Assembly (NCBI GenBank): GCA_000719695.1
Contig: JOHN01000024.1
Span: 1-64,000 of the forward strand
Length of the DNA stretch: 64,000 nucleotides
Direction of reading: 5' to 3'
DNA from: Streptomyces sp. NRRL F-6131
GTDB taxonomy: Bacteria > Actinomycetota > Actinomycetes > Streptomycetales > Streptomycetaceae
Under the pieces are notes generated by a model. It was not told where the DNA came from, did not search any database, and was given only the letters and a program-made list of their open reading frames with translations. The translations under genes and the position numbers were made by a program. Of this stretch, positions 1 to 7,761 are shown piece after piece. Numbering within the stretch: position 1 is the stretch's first letter; every line of letters begins with the position of its first letter.

Positions 1-947
1 CCCCTGGGACCGCCCCACCCACCCGGCGCGCCGGCGAGGAGCCGCGCCCCCCGGCCGAGCTGCGCGCTGCCGCGGCCCGGCACAGCGACTGGGCGCTCGC
101 CCACGGCCTGCTCGCCCCGCCCGACCTCGCGCGCTACCACACCTACGCGCTGCCCGAGCTCATCGGCCACTCCTACCCCCGGGCCCGCGGTGCCGAGTTG
201 GACCTGCTGATCGACGTCCTGGGCTGGTTCACCATCCTCGACGACCGTTTCGACGGCCCGCCCGGCCGCGACCCCGCCGAGGCCCGGGCGATCGTCGAAC
301 CCCTGCTCGCCGTCCTCTCCGGACGGCCCGTTCCCTCCGGTACACCCCAACCCCAACTGCTCGACGCCTGGCGGGAGCTGTGGCAACGCCAGAGCGCCCC
401 GATGCCCCCGGACTGGCGCCGGCGCACCGCCGAGGAGTGGCGCGCCTGTCTGGAGACCTTCCTCGCCGAGGCCGCCCACCGGGCCGCCCGCACCCACCCC
501 GACCTCGCCGAGACCGTCCGGCTGCGCCGCCATGCCAGCTGCCTCTACCCGTTCATGGGCATACTGGAGCACGTCCACGGCGGTGAGGCTCCGGCCGCCC
601 TGCACGCGGACCCCGCCCTGCACCGCCTGCGCGCGAACACCGCCGACGTGTCGACGCTGATCAACGACCTCTACTCGGCCGACCGCGAGGAGCGCCAGCA
701 GGTCGCGGCGTTCAACACCGTGCTCACCCTGCAGCGGGTCCGGGGCTGCACCCGTGCCCGGGCCGTCCGCGCGGTCGGGAGCAGGATCGTCCGGCTGACC
801 GCCGAGAGCGAGACGCTGCGCCGCCGGCTGCTGCTGCGGCACCCGGCGGGCCACTGGTACCTCGACGGCACCCGGGAGCTCGTCGACGGTGTCTACGCCT
901 GGACCAGCACCAGCCACCGCTACACCGGGGAGGACGCCGTGCGCTGA
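1..947 (+). CDS. class I terpene synthase, 5' end outside window
   Basis: The reading frame is open from the window edge (frame beginning at base 3), so the N-terminus is missing; about 314 residues are visible. The metal-binding motif DDRFD lies at 240-254 and the NSE-type motif NDLYSADRE at 663-689, in the order and spacing of bacterial class I terpene synthases, which ionise a prenyl diphosphate using Mg2+. Helical surroundings (for example LGWFTILDDRFD) fit a sesquiterpene-type cyclase. The acidic motif differs from the DDCYCED type I recall for 2-methylisoborneol synthases. Product cannot be read from sequence. The gene ends 93 bases before the next, oppositely oriented gene. A TTG at 198 is not a credible start because the conserved helices upstream are in frame. 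Confidence 0.9.
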   Translation, partial: PGTAPPTRRAGEEPRPPAELRAAAARHSDWALAHGLLAPPDLARYHTYALPELIGHSYPRARGAELDLLIDVLGWFTILDDRFDGPPGRDPAEARAIVEPLLAVLSGRPVPSGTPQPQLLDAWRELWQRQSAPMPPDWRRRTAEEWRACLETFLAEAAHRAARTHPDLAETVRLRRHASCLYPFMGILEHVHGGEAPAALHADPALHRLRANTADVSTLINDLYSADREERQQVAAFNTVLTLQRVRGCTRARAVRAVGSRIVRLTAESETLRRRLLLRHPAGHWYLDGTRELVDGVYAWTSTSHRYTGEDAVR

Positions 948-1039
948 TCCCGTCCGGCGACCGGCCGGCGGGGTCCGGCCCCGGGGAGGACCCGGGGCCG
1001 GAGCCGAGGCCGGACCCGGTCAGTTCCGGGGCCCGCCGG

Positions 1040-1216
1040 TCACTTCCGGTCGCCGAGGGCGAACAGCAGCAGGACGAAGCCCGCGAACAGGTGCGTGGCG
1101 AAGACGTAGATGCCCGCGCGGATCAGCATGGCCCTGCGCCGCGCCTTCTCCTGCAGCGTCGCCGTCTCCTCGGCCGCCCCCGACGTCCGCGCGCCCTCGC
1201 GCGGGTGCCCGCTCAT
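1040..1216 (-). CDS. DUF6126-like small membrane protein
   Basis: A 58-residue protein with one hydrophobic helix (about residues 33-54, containing IYVFATHLFAGFVLLLFAL) and a basic C-terminus, resembling the small DUF6126 proteins of Streptomyces. Its ATG overlaps the stop codon of the ArsR gene in an ATGA arrangement (1213-1216), so the two are probably translationally coupled. The N-terminal half is polar and charged, consistent with a cytoplasmic tail. Function unknown. The family call is from memory of the conserved helix; existence of the gene is supported by the coupling and clean coding pattern. Confidence 0.75.
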   Translation of the reverse strand: MSGHPREGARTSGAAEETATLQEKARRRAMLIRAGIYVFATHLFAGFVLLLFALGDRK

Positions 1217-1569
1217 CGCCGGCCCGCCCGCGCGGCACCGGCCTCCGGCGACCGCAGCTCGGTGAGCAGCGCCCCCTGGTCGGTGATCAGCTCGGTCAGG
1301 ATCCGCCGGGCGGCCCGGAGCAGTTCGGCGACGTCCGGCGTGCTGAGGGCGTAGACGACGGTGTTGCCCTCGCGGGTCGCCGTGACCAGCCGGGTCCGGC
1401 GCAGGACGGCGAGTTGCTGGGAGAGGTTCGACGGCTCGATCTCGATCGCGGCCAGCAGCTCGCGGACCGGCAGCGGTCCGTCCTGGAGCAGTTCCAGGAC
1501 GCGGATGCGGGCCGGGTGTCCGAGCGTCCGGAAGAACTCCGCCTTCGCCTGGTGAAGCGGGACCGGCAT
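1213..1569 (-). CDS. ArsR-family winged-helix regulator
   Basis: 118 residues, the usual ArsR size. The start ATG at 1569 follows a purine-rich GGAGAGGA; a longer upstream frame has no family similarity and runs through a tandem repeat. Residues 8-30 (AEFFRTLGHPARIRVLELL) and 45-60 (EPSNLSQQLAVLRR) are the typical dimer helix and recognition helix. The protein contains no cysteine, so it lacks the classical metal-thiolate sensor sites, and the inducer may not be a metal. It forms an operon with the DUF6126-like gene through a 4-base overlap. The imperfect palindrome at 1696-1725 is a candidate autoregulatory site. Confidence 0.88.
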   Translation of the reverse strand: MPVPLHQAKAEFFRTLGHPARIRVLELLQDGPLPVRELLAAIEIEPSNLSQQLAVLRRTRLVTATREGNTVVYALSTPDVAELLRAARRILTELITDQGALLTELRSPEAGAARAGRR

Positions 1570-1595
1570 CGTCCGTCCTCTCCCTGCGTCTCGTT

Positions 1596-1659
1596 GGGCG
1601 TCGCGTCCTCGGGGCGTCGCGTCCCCGGGGCGTCGCGTCCCCGGGGCGTCCGTGTCCCG
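1596..1659. repeat. 16-bp tandem repeat, four copies
   Basis: Four head-to-tail copies of a unit close to GGGCGTCGCGTCCCCG (1596-1611, 1612-1627, 1628-1643, 1644-1659). Copies 2 and 3 are identical; the outer two carry one to three changes. The array lies in the 5' untranslated region of the ArsR gene, between its likely promoter and start codon, so copy number would change leader length. No spacers are present. Confidence 0.9.
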
Positions 1660-1695
1660 GCGGGTGCGGTGGTTCGCCACCGGGTGGCGGGAAGC

Positions 1696-1725
1696 ATCAT
1701 CCTTCCGGATGAAGGTTTCTTCAAG
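1696..1725. promoter_or_regulatory. candidate ArsR operator/promoter
   Basis: An AT-rich island in GC-rich surroundings carries interleaved inverted repeats, CCTTC/GAAGG and CATCC/GGATG, followed by TTCTTCAAG. It sits upstream of the ArsR gene and just beyond the stop of the lipoprotein gene. Symmetric, relatively AT-rich elements at this place are typical for ArsR autoregulation; the assignment is inference. Confidence 0.35.
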
Positions 1726-1728
1726 TCG

Positions 1729-2553
1729 TCATGGCCGGGCGGTCCCGGAGGGAGCGGGCGGGGCGCAGACCGCCGCCGGGAACCGCGGCTCGACGCGCCG
1801 CACGCCGGTGCAGCCGTCCGTCGGGACGGAGCTGGTGATCGCCGACCAACCCTCGGACGTCGCGCGGAAGTACCACCGCACGGTGCGTCCGTGGCTCCGG
1901 CACTCCGGTCCGGCCTCGCCGCAGACCGGCCCGGTCGGGTACGAGACGTCCAGCGCGAGCCAGCTCCCGTCGCAGCCGATCAGGTCCCACATCGCGTGCT
2001 TCGGCGAGTCGGCGCCCGCCATCGCCTGTTCGTAGGAGCCGGGGGTGCAGCCGGTCGGCCCGGGATCGCACCCGCGCGGCCCGCAGCGGCGCAGGGCGGG
2101 TGGCACGGCGCCCGTGGCGGTGAAGACGTAGGAGCTGTTGACCAGCACCTTCTGCTCACCGATCGGGCCGGGCAGCGGCACGGTGGCGCTGCCCGGTTCG
2201 GAGCCGGTGCAGCCCGACCGGGTGTCCGACGCGCGGCTCTCGTAGGTGACCCGGACGTGGACGGTGCCGTTCTCCACGGTGTCCACCACGCCCTTGGCCC
2301 CGCGCGCGCAGTCCGGCGCGCCCGCCGACACGGGGAACTCGACCGCGAGGGCACGGCCGCCGTCGGTGAGCCGGACGGCGGTGATGTCGGACGGTCCGAC
2401 CTCTCCCCAGGCCGGGCCCGCGTCGTCGCCGGACCCGCCGCCGACGGTGGCCGCGCGGCTGCCGCAGCCGGCCGCCAGCACCAGGGCCAGCGTCACCCCC
2501 AGCGCCCGTACCGCGAGCCGTCCGGTGCGTGCGGCACGCAGGTGCCCGATCAT
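1729..2553 (-). CDS. predicted secreted lipoprotein, unknown function
   Basis: 274 residues starting with a basic N-region, a hydrophobic segment and a lipobox (LAAGC, Cys30), so it is predicted to be lipidated and surface anchored. The mature part has ten or more cysteines in pairs such as CGPRGCDPGPTGC, suggesting a disulfide-rich extracellular fold. I recognise no family. The ATG at 2553 has a G-rich ribosome binding sequence. It is transcribed toward the ArsR gene, whose promoter region begins right after its stop codon, so the two are probably separate units. Confidence 0.75.
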   Translation of the reverse strand: MIGHLRAARTGRLAVRALGVTLALVLAAGCGSRAATVGGGSGDDAGPAWGEVGPSDITAVRLTDGGRALAVEFPVSAGAPDCARGAKGVVDTVENGTVHVRVTYESRASDTRSGCTGSEPGSATVPLPGPIGEQKVLVNSSYVFTATGAVPPALRRCGPRGCDPGPTGCTPGSYEQAMAGADSPKHAMWDLIGCDGSWLALDVSYPTGPVCGEAGPECRSHGRTVRWYFRATSEGWSAITSSVPTDGCTGVRRVEPRFPAAVCAPPAPSGTARP

Positions 2554-2670
2554 CTTGCCCCCCGAGGTGCGGTCGTTCGTCGGCCCACCGTACCCGCGGG
2601 GAAGACGGGGCGGGCCCGGGGTCGTCCTCGGACCCCGGACCCGCTCCGCCCTACCGGGTGCGCGTCGTCA

Positions 2671-3132
2671 TCAACACGGAACCACGACGTCGACGGTCAC
2701 CGGCACGGGACCCCACGGGTAGGTGGCGACGCTGAAGCTGCCGTGCACGGTGGAGCCGCACGGCACGGTGCCCCCGACGCCGCGCACCTGGACGGTGCTG
2801 GCGGTGAACAGGGTGCGCCCGCTGACCGAGCCGAGCGACGGGCCGCCGACGACCTGACCGGACAGGCCGGTGAGCAGCTCGACGGTCTGCGGCCACGGGG
2901 TGCCGGGGCTCGGCGGGCCGGCCAGGCTGATCTGCCCGTACAGCTGGACGGTGTTGCCGGTGACCTCGGCGCACACCTTGGTCGACAGGCCGGCCTGCAG
3001 GCCCGAGGCGCCGCAGGTGACGGTGGTGGACGTGGTGGTGGTCTGGGCCGCGCTCGCCTCGGCCGGCACGGCCAGCAGGGCCGCCGCTCCGACGATCCCG
3101 GCCGCGGTCAGGGTGAGTCGGTTCATCCGCAT
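2671..3132 (-). CDS. small secreted protein, unknown function
   Basis: 153 residues with a typical Sec signal peptide (MRMNRLTLTAAGIVGAAALL, cleavage near A-Q at residues 29-30) and a mature domain rich in Thr, Val and Gly with four cysteines, probably a beta-sandwich stabilised by two disulfides. The chosen ATG at 3132 follows GGAGG at a good distance; a longer frame to 3249 would run through the palindrome at 3180-3205 and is rejected. No catalytic motif is visible. Regulation may run through that palindrome, 48 bases upstream of the start. Confidence 0.75.
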   Translation of the reverse strand: MRMNRLTLTAAGIVGAAALLAVPAEASAAQTTTTSTTVTCGASGLQAGLSTKVCAEVTGNTVQLYGQISLAGPPSPGTPWPQTVELLTGLSGQVVGGPSLGSVSGRTLFTASTVQVRGVGGTVPCGSTVHGSFSVATYPWGPVPVTVDVVVPC

Positions 3133-3179
3133 GGTCCGTTCCTCCGTTTTCTCTCTTCGCCTACAAGGCGCTTCCATAA

Positions 3180-3205
3180 GCCACATGTGACATTTCACAT
3201 GTGGC
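3180..3205. promoter_or_regulatory. perfect 11-bp inverted repeat (candidate operator)
   Basis: Arms GCCACATGTGA (3180-3190) and TCACATGTGGC (3195-3205) are exact reverse complements around CATT. Each arm contains its own ACATGT core, so the site has nested dyad symmetry. It lies in an AT-richer island upstream of the small secreted protein gene and is not followed by a T-run, which favours an operator for a dimeric regulator over a terminator. Confidence 0.6.
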
Positions 3206-3387
3206 ATGACGTAAGCCTGGCAGGAGATTCCAATGCAGAAAAGGACCAAGATCCGAACAGTTGATGATCAGACCGGAAACTGGCCTTCGATGGCGCGATC
3301 ACGCCCTTGAGCAGCGGATTCGGCCACCCCGACGGGACTGCTCCCCCGGCGGCCGCGCGCTCCCCGCCCGTGCTCCCCCGACGGTCG

Positions 3388-4215
3388 CTACTCCCCCAGC
3401 GGCAGCCGCCCGACGCCCAGGTGGCGGGCGCTCTCGATCGCCATGTCCATGAAGGCCAGTGCATCGGCCCGCCGGGCGAACGGGTTCGGGTAGAACGACC
3501 GGCGCCGCCCGCCGTCCCGGACCCGCAGGCACTCGTCCACGATCCGGTGCCACCGGTCGTCGAACACCGCCCGGGCGTACTCGCCGGCCCCGCGCTTCGA
3601 GGCGATCCGCCCGGTGGCCAGCGTGTAGTGCAGCCGACTCACCCCGAGCACCCCGAAGGCCGGACCCCCGCCGTTCAGGCACGCCAGCCCCGGACGGGAC
3701 GCCAGCCGCGAGGAGCGCCGCCACCACGGGCGCCAGTACTCCTCCAGATTGCCGACCGTCCAGGCGGCCAGCTCCCCCGCCGAGGTGTCGATCATCAGCT
3801 CCTGGGCCCGCGGTCCACAGAGCGTGACGCCGTGCTGCGCCAGCGTGTGCCAGAGCACCGGCGTGCGGTCGGATCTCACCCGGTGCCGGACCGTCCCCCC
3901 GAACACGTGCGGCCCCGGCGCCGCCTGCGCGGGCGAACCCGCCAGTTCGTGCCAGGTCAGATAGGGGCCGTCGAACGCGGGACGCGGATAGCGGGCCGCC
4001 AGCCGGGCGTGCGCGCGCTCCACTCCCACGAGCTGCGCCGCCGTCACCGGTTCGGCGGACACGGCCACGAAGTCGATGTCGCTCCGTGCCGGGTGGAAGT
4101 CGCCCAGAGCGGTCGAACCGACCACGTACAGGCCCTCGACCAGCCCGGGCGCGGCAGTGTCGACCAGGGCCAGGTAGGCGTCGGCGATCTCGTGTACGAG
4201 AGGGTGCACAGTCAC
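3388..4215 (-). CDS. nucleotidyltransferase, aminoglycoside adenylyltransferase-like
   Basis: 275 residues, GTG start at 4215. Residues 32-50 contain the nucleotidyltransferase signature GST...D-x-D (Gly33-Ser34, Asp46, Asp48), which binds the Mg-NTP. A C-terminal all-helical region (about 150-275) matches the layout of ANT(3'')/DUF4111 proteins, which adenylylate aminoglycosides, but the substrate cannot be inferred. The N-terminal helix (HPLVHEIADAYLALVD) is also typical. It is a single gene with no antibiotic cluster nearby, so a resistance role is only possible. Alternative: a general small-molecule nucleotidyltransferase. Confidence 0.78.
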   Translation of the reverse strand: MTVHPLVHEIADAYLALVDTAAPGLVEGLYVVGSTALGDFHPARSDIDFVAVSAEPVTAAQLVGVERAHARLAARYPRPAFDGPYLTWHELAGSPAQAAPGPHVFGGTVRHRVRSDRTPVLWHTLAQHGVTLCGPRAQELMIDTSAGELAAWTVGNLEEYWRPWWRRSSRLASRPGLACLNGGGPAFGVLGVSRLHYTLATGRIASKRGAGEYARAVFDDRWHRIVDECLRVRDGGRRRSFYPNPFARRADALAFMDMAIESARHLGVGRLPLGE

Positions 4216-4538
4216 GGCGGCAAGCCTGCCATCAGGATGACCCTCCGTGTCCGCTCGTTTCCGCTAACGATCGGCGCGTGTTGGTCACCTGTGCACCCTC
4301 TTCGCGCCACCCTCACCCCTTTTCGCGCCACCCCCGCGCCACCCTCGCCACCCGCGCCACCCCGGGCGGGTGCGGACGGCGGCGGGCGTTGCCGGGCGGG
4401 CGCCGGAGAAGCCGGGCAGTGGCGGGCCCTGGCGCGCGTCGGCGGGCCCTGGCGCACCGGTTCGGAGCGGCCACGGCCCGGGGGCGCGCGAGCCCTGCGG
4501 CCGGTTCGGTGCGGACGGGGCTCAGCCCGGGCGGCGGC
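4216..4538. other. gene-free stretch with short GC repeats
   Basis: This stretch holds the upstream region of the nucleotidyltransferase gene and the 3' flank of the GH3 gene. A run around 4300-4365 repeats short CGCGCCACCC-like units. I see no convincing coding sequence or RNA gene. Confidence 0.5.
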
Positions 4539-5846
4539 TCAGGGATGCGCGAGGGAGGTGCGCAGGGTGTCGACGCGGTGGACGGCGTCGGTGAACTCGG
4601 TGGCGTCGAGCCGGCCGCTGTCCAGCGCGACGGCGAGGGCCTCGGCGGCGGACCCGCCCTGCTGGATGTCGCGGGCGGAGCAGAGCAGCAGGTCCATGCC
4701 GGCCTCGGCCGCCGCGACGGCCCGGTCCCCGGTGTCCCCGAAGGCGGTCAGGGCGTTGGCCTCCAGGGCGTCGGTGACGGTCACCCCGTGGAACCCGAGG
4801 CGCTTGCGCAGCTCGCCCCAGACGACGGTGCGCGACAGCCCGGCCGGGTGGTAGGCGTCGAGCGCCGGGTAGACGGCCCAGGAGGTCATCACCAGTCGTA
4901 CCCCGGCGGCGATGGCGGCCCGGTAGGGCTCCTCGCCCCGCGCCCGGAGTTCGGCCAGCGGGACCGGCAGCACGACGGGGCGCTCGTCGGTGTTCTCCCC
5001 CGCGGCGGCGGCGCCGAGGCCGGGGAAGTGCTTGGCGGTCGCGGCGACGCCCAGGTCCTGCTGGGCGGTGAGGAAGGCGGTGCCCAACTCGGCCACCACC
5101 TCGGGCTTCCGGCCGTACGAGCGCTCGAAGTGGTCGATGAAGTTGTCCGGTGAGTCGAAGACGTCCAGGACGGGCGCGAGGTTGAGGTTCAGACCCGCGT
5201 CGGCCAGGGTGCGGGCCGCTCCGGCGCCGGAGCGGGCGGCCGCACCGGCCGGGTCGGGGGCGGCCCCGACCTGCCGGGCGGAGAGGACCGGCTCCCCGGG
5301 CAGTCGGCGGACCTTCCCGCCCTCCTGGTCGGTCATCAGCAGCAACGGGGCGCTGCCCGGGGCCTGTCGCGCGGCCTCCTTCAACCGGGTGACGGCCAGC
5401 CGGAGCTGCGCGGGCGAGGGGGCGTTCTCCTTGAACAGGATGACGCCGGCGGCACGCCCCGCGCGGACGGTGTCGAGCAGCGCGGGCGGTGGGGTGTCGC
5501 CCGGGTAGGAGTAGACGACCCGGCGGCCGGCGAGCTGGAGCGACGCGGTGGTGGGCACGGGGGTGGTCCTCTCCGTGGGCGTGGGGGTCGTCGGGCCCGT
5601 CGCGACGGGCCCCGGCCGGGGGTCGGCGGGGCGCGGGTCGGCGGGGCCCGGCGGCTGCTCCGCCGCGGTGGGCGTGAGCGGCGGCGCCTGCTCGGCGAGC
5701 GGGGTCCCCGGGCCGAGCGAGGCGGCCGGGCCCAGGGCGGCCAGCAACAGGACGAGCACCGCGAGCCGGGTCGTCCGGCGGGCGGGCCGACGGGGCCGTC
5801 CGACCGGGCCGACCGGTCGGCGGGGCGTCGGGCGGGGCAGCGGCAT
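4539..5846 (-). CDS. secreted GH3 beta-N-acetylhexosaminidase-like enzyme
   Basis: 435 residues from ATG 5846, preceded by GGAGG. A basic N-region and hydrophobic helix (about 28-44) indicate export or anchoring, followed by a Pro/Thr linker to about residue 90. The glycoside hydrolase 3 barrel carries KHFPG at 272-276, the segment MTSWAVYPALD and the nucleophile motif VTDALEA (Asp359). The NagZ Asp-His dyad loop normally after KHFPG is replaced by a Gly/Ala-rich loop ending in ENTD, as in many actinobacterial GH3 proteins. Likely hydrolyses N-acetylglucosaminides from cell wall or chitin fragments outside the membrane. Substrate not proven. Confidence 0.82.
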   Translation of the reverse strand: MPLPRPTPRRPVGPVGRPRRPARRTTRLAVLVLLLAALGPAASLGPGTPLAEQAPPLTPTAAEQPPGPADPRPADPRPGPVATGPTTPTPTERTTPVPTTASLQLAGRRVVYSYPGDTPPPALLDTVRAGRAAGVILFKENAPSPAQLRLAVTRLKEAARQAPGSAPLLLMTDQEGGKVRRLPGEPVLSARQVGAAPDPAGAAARSGAGAARTLADAGLNLNLAPVLDVFDSPDNFIDHFERSYGRKPEVVAELGTAFLTAQQDLGVAATAKHFPGLGAAAAGENTDERPVVLPVPLAELRARGEEPYRAAIAAGVRLVMTSWAVYPALDAYHPAGLSRTVVWGELRKRLGFHGVTVTDALEANALTAFGDTGDRAVAAAEAGMDLLLCSARDIQQGGSAAEALAVALDSGRLDATEFTDAVHRVDTLRTSLAHP

Positions 5847-6140
5847 CCGGCCTCCCTCGGTCGGTCGGGTCCGGGCCGGGTGACCCGGCCGGGGCACAGC
5901 ACCGGCAGCACCCCGGACGATCAGGATGGTGGTTCGGTGCGGATCGGTCGATGGGTGCGGCCGGGTGTCGACGGTCGACGGGTTCGGCCGGCGGGCTCGG
6001 TCAACAGGTCCGGGGGCCGACACCGGGCCGGTGGCCGGGCGGACGCCGCCAGCGGGCGTACCGGACGGGCGTACCGGGCGGGCGCCCCGTGCACGGCGTC
6101 GGGCGGCCCGCGCGGCGTGCCCGACGTGACACCAGCAGCC

Positions 6141-7733
6141 TCACCCCGGGAGCGGTGGTCCCGCCTCCCGGAGCAGCCGTCCGAGGACGGCGATGCCGTC
6201 CTCGATCTCGCCGGGCGCACCGGCCGCGTAGCCGAGGACGAGCCCGGGCGGCTGCGGCAGCCGGGCGTGCCAGGACAGCGGCTGCACCTTGACCCCGTGT
6301 GCCAGCGCCGCCGTGGCGAGCTCGGTGTCGGTGCAGCTCAGACCAGCTGGGAAGGTCAGCATGAGGTGCAGCCCGGCCGCCTCGCCGTGGACCACCGCGC
6401 CGGGCAGCCGGGCGCCGACGGCGGCGATCATCGCGTCTCGGCGGCGCCGGTGGCGGGGGCGCAACAGCCGCAGGTGGCGTTCCAGGGCACCCGAGTCCAT
6501 CACTCGGGCGAGGACCAGCTGCGGGAGCACGGCGTTGCCGAGGTCGCTGAGCCGCTTGGCGTCGATCAGTCGCTCCCGGTAGCGGGCCGGGGCGAGCATC
6601 CAGCCGGTGCGCAGGGCGGGGGCGAGCAGCTTGGAGACACTGCCCAGGTAGAGGACCTGTTCGGGGAGGACGCCGCGCAGCGCGGGCACGGGCGGGCGGT
6701 CGTAGCGGTGCTCGGCGTCGTAGTCGTCCTCGATCACCAGCCCGCCCTCGGCCGCCCACTGGAGCAGTGCGCGCCGCCGGGCACCACCGAGCACCACACC
6801 GGTCGGGAACTGGTGGGCCGGTGTCAGCAGCACGGCGCGGGCGCCGGTGGCGCGCAGCGCGTCCACCCGGATGCCCTCGGCGTCGACGGGGACGGGCGGG
6901 GTGGCGCAGACCCGGTGGCCGAGGTGCTGGCGGGTGCCGAGGGAGCCGGGGTCCTCGACCGCGACCACGTCGAGGCCGTCCGCCCGGAGCACCTCACCGG
7001 CGAGGGCGAGCGCCTGGGCGGCGCCCGCGACGACGAGGACGTCCTCGGGATCGGCGCGGATGCCCCGGTTGCGGGCGAGCCAGTCGGCGACGGCGCGGCG
7101 CAGGGCGGGGGTGCCGCGCGGGTCGCCGTAGCCGAAGTCGTGGGTGGCGAGGTCGCGCAGGACGGCGCGTTCGGCGCGCAGCCAGGCGGTGCGGGGGAAG
7201 GCGGCGAGGTCGGGGACGCCGGGCGAGAGGTCGATCCGGGCCGGGGCGGCGCGCAGGGCGTCGAAGCTGGCCGGGACGGGTGTGTCGGCGAAGGGCGAGC
7301 CGGGCGGAGAGGTGGCCGAGGTGGCCGAGGTGGCCGAGGCGGCGGGGACGCTCGCGGGTGCCGCAGGGGTGAGTGGCGCGGCGGCGGCGGCCGGTCGCGG
7401 CGCCGGGGCCGGGGCCGCTCCCGGGCCCGCCGGGGCGAGCGGGTCGACCACCACCGTGCCGCCCCGGCCCAGACCCGCGATCCGTCCCTCCTCGGTCAGG
7501 CGCCGGTAGGCGTCAGTGACCACGCCGCGGGAGACCCGCAGGTCGGCGGCGAGCACCCGGGTGGCGGGCAGGCGGCTCCCGACCGGCAGCCGGCCGTCGC
7601 CGATCGCCTGCCGGAGCCGTCGCGCCAACCAGTCCGCGAGCCCGCCGGCGGGAGCCTCGCGGGGATCGAGCTGGAGGAAGTCGGCCCCCGCCGTTTTGGA
7701 CCTGTCGACCGGATGATCATTGGACCTGTGCAC
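6141..7733 (-). CDS. MocR-type regulator (GntR HTH + PLP aminotransferase fold)
   Basis: About 530 residues from a GTG at 7733. An N-terminal GntR winged helix (residues about 20-90, containing GSRLPATRVLAADLRVSRGVV) is joined by an Ala/Pro-rich linker to a fold-type I aminotransferase domain with the PLP lysine in SVSK (Lys368). MocR proteins use PLP or an aldimine as effector and usually control a divergent or adjacent gene. Here the divergent partner is the methyltransferase at 7762. Direct TTGGACCTGT copies overlap the N-terminal codons, so the true start could be slightly different; an ATG at 7763 has no ribosome binding site. Confidence 0.85.
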   Translation of the reverse strand: MHRSNDHPVDRSKTAGADFLQLDPREAPAGGLADWLARRLRQAIGDGRLPVGSRLPATRVLAADLRVSRGVVTDAYRRLTEEGRIAGLGRGGTVVVDPLAPAGPGAAPAPAPRPAAAAAPLTPAAPASVPAASATSATSATSPPGSPFADTPVPASFDALRAAPARIDLSPGVPDLAAFPRTAWLRAERAVLRDLATHDFGYGDPRGTPALRRAVADWLARNRGIRADPEDVLVVAGAAQALALAGEVLRADGLDVVAVEDPGSLGTRQHLGHRVCATPPVPVDAEGIRVDALRATGARAVLLTPAHQFPTGVVLGGARRRALLQWAAEGGLVIEDDYDAEHRYDRPPVPALRGVLPEQVLYLGSVSKLLAPALRTGWMLAPARYRERLIDAKRLSDLGNAVLPQLVLARVMDSGALERHLRLLRPRHRRRRDAMIAAVGARLPGAVVHGEAAGLHLMLTFPAGLSCTDTELATAALAHGVKVQPLSWHARLPQPPGLVLGYAAGAPGEIEDGIAVLGRLLREAGPPLPG

Positions 7734-7744
7734 CGGTCCATTGT
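7696..7744. promoter_or_regulatory. candidate MocR operator, direct repeats
   Basis: Two identical decamers TTGGACCTGT at 7696-7705 and 7720-7729, 24 bases apart, are followed by an inverted half-site GGTCCAT at 7736-7742. Repeated half-sites on one helical face are known for MocR regulators. The array lies at the divergent junction of the regulator and the methyltransferase, overlapping the first codons of the regulator. Confidence 0.55.
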
Positions 7745-7761
7745 GCCGGGAGGGTGAGGGC

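Noticed and set aside
1..947. Left-edge terpene synthase as cargo of the encapsulin
   Set aside because: The two are 57 kb apart, the N-terminal region that would carry a targeting signal is outside the window, and the metal motif is not the 2-methylisoborneol synthase type. No evidence links them.
5880..7757. A 625-codon plus-strand frame over the first MocR gene
   Set aside because: Antisense shadow; composition is Gly/Arg/Val-rich and the minus strand carries the MocR motifs.
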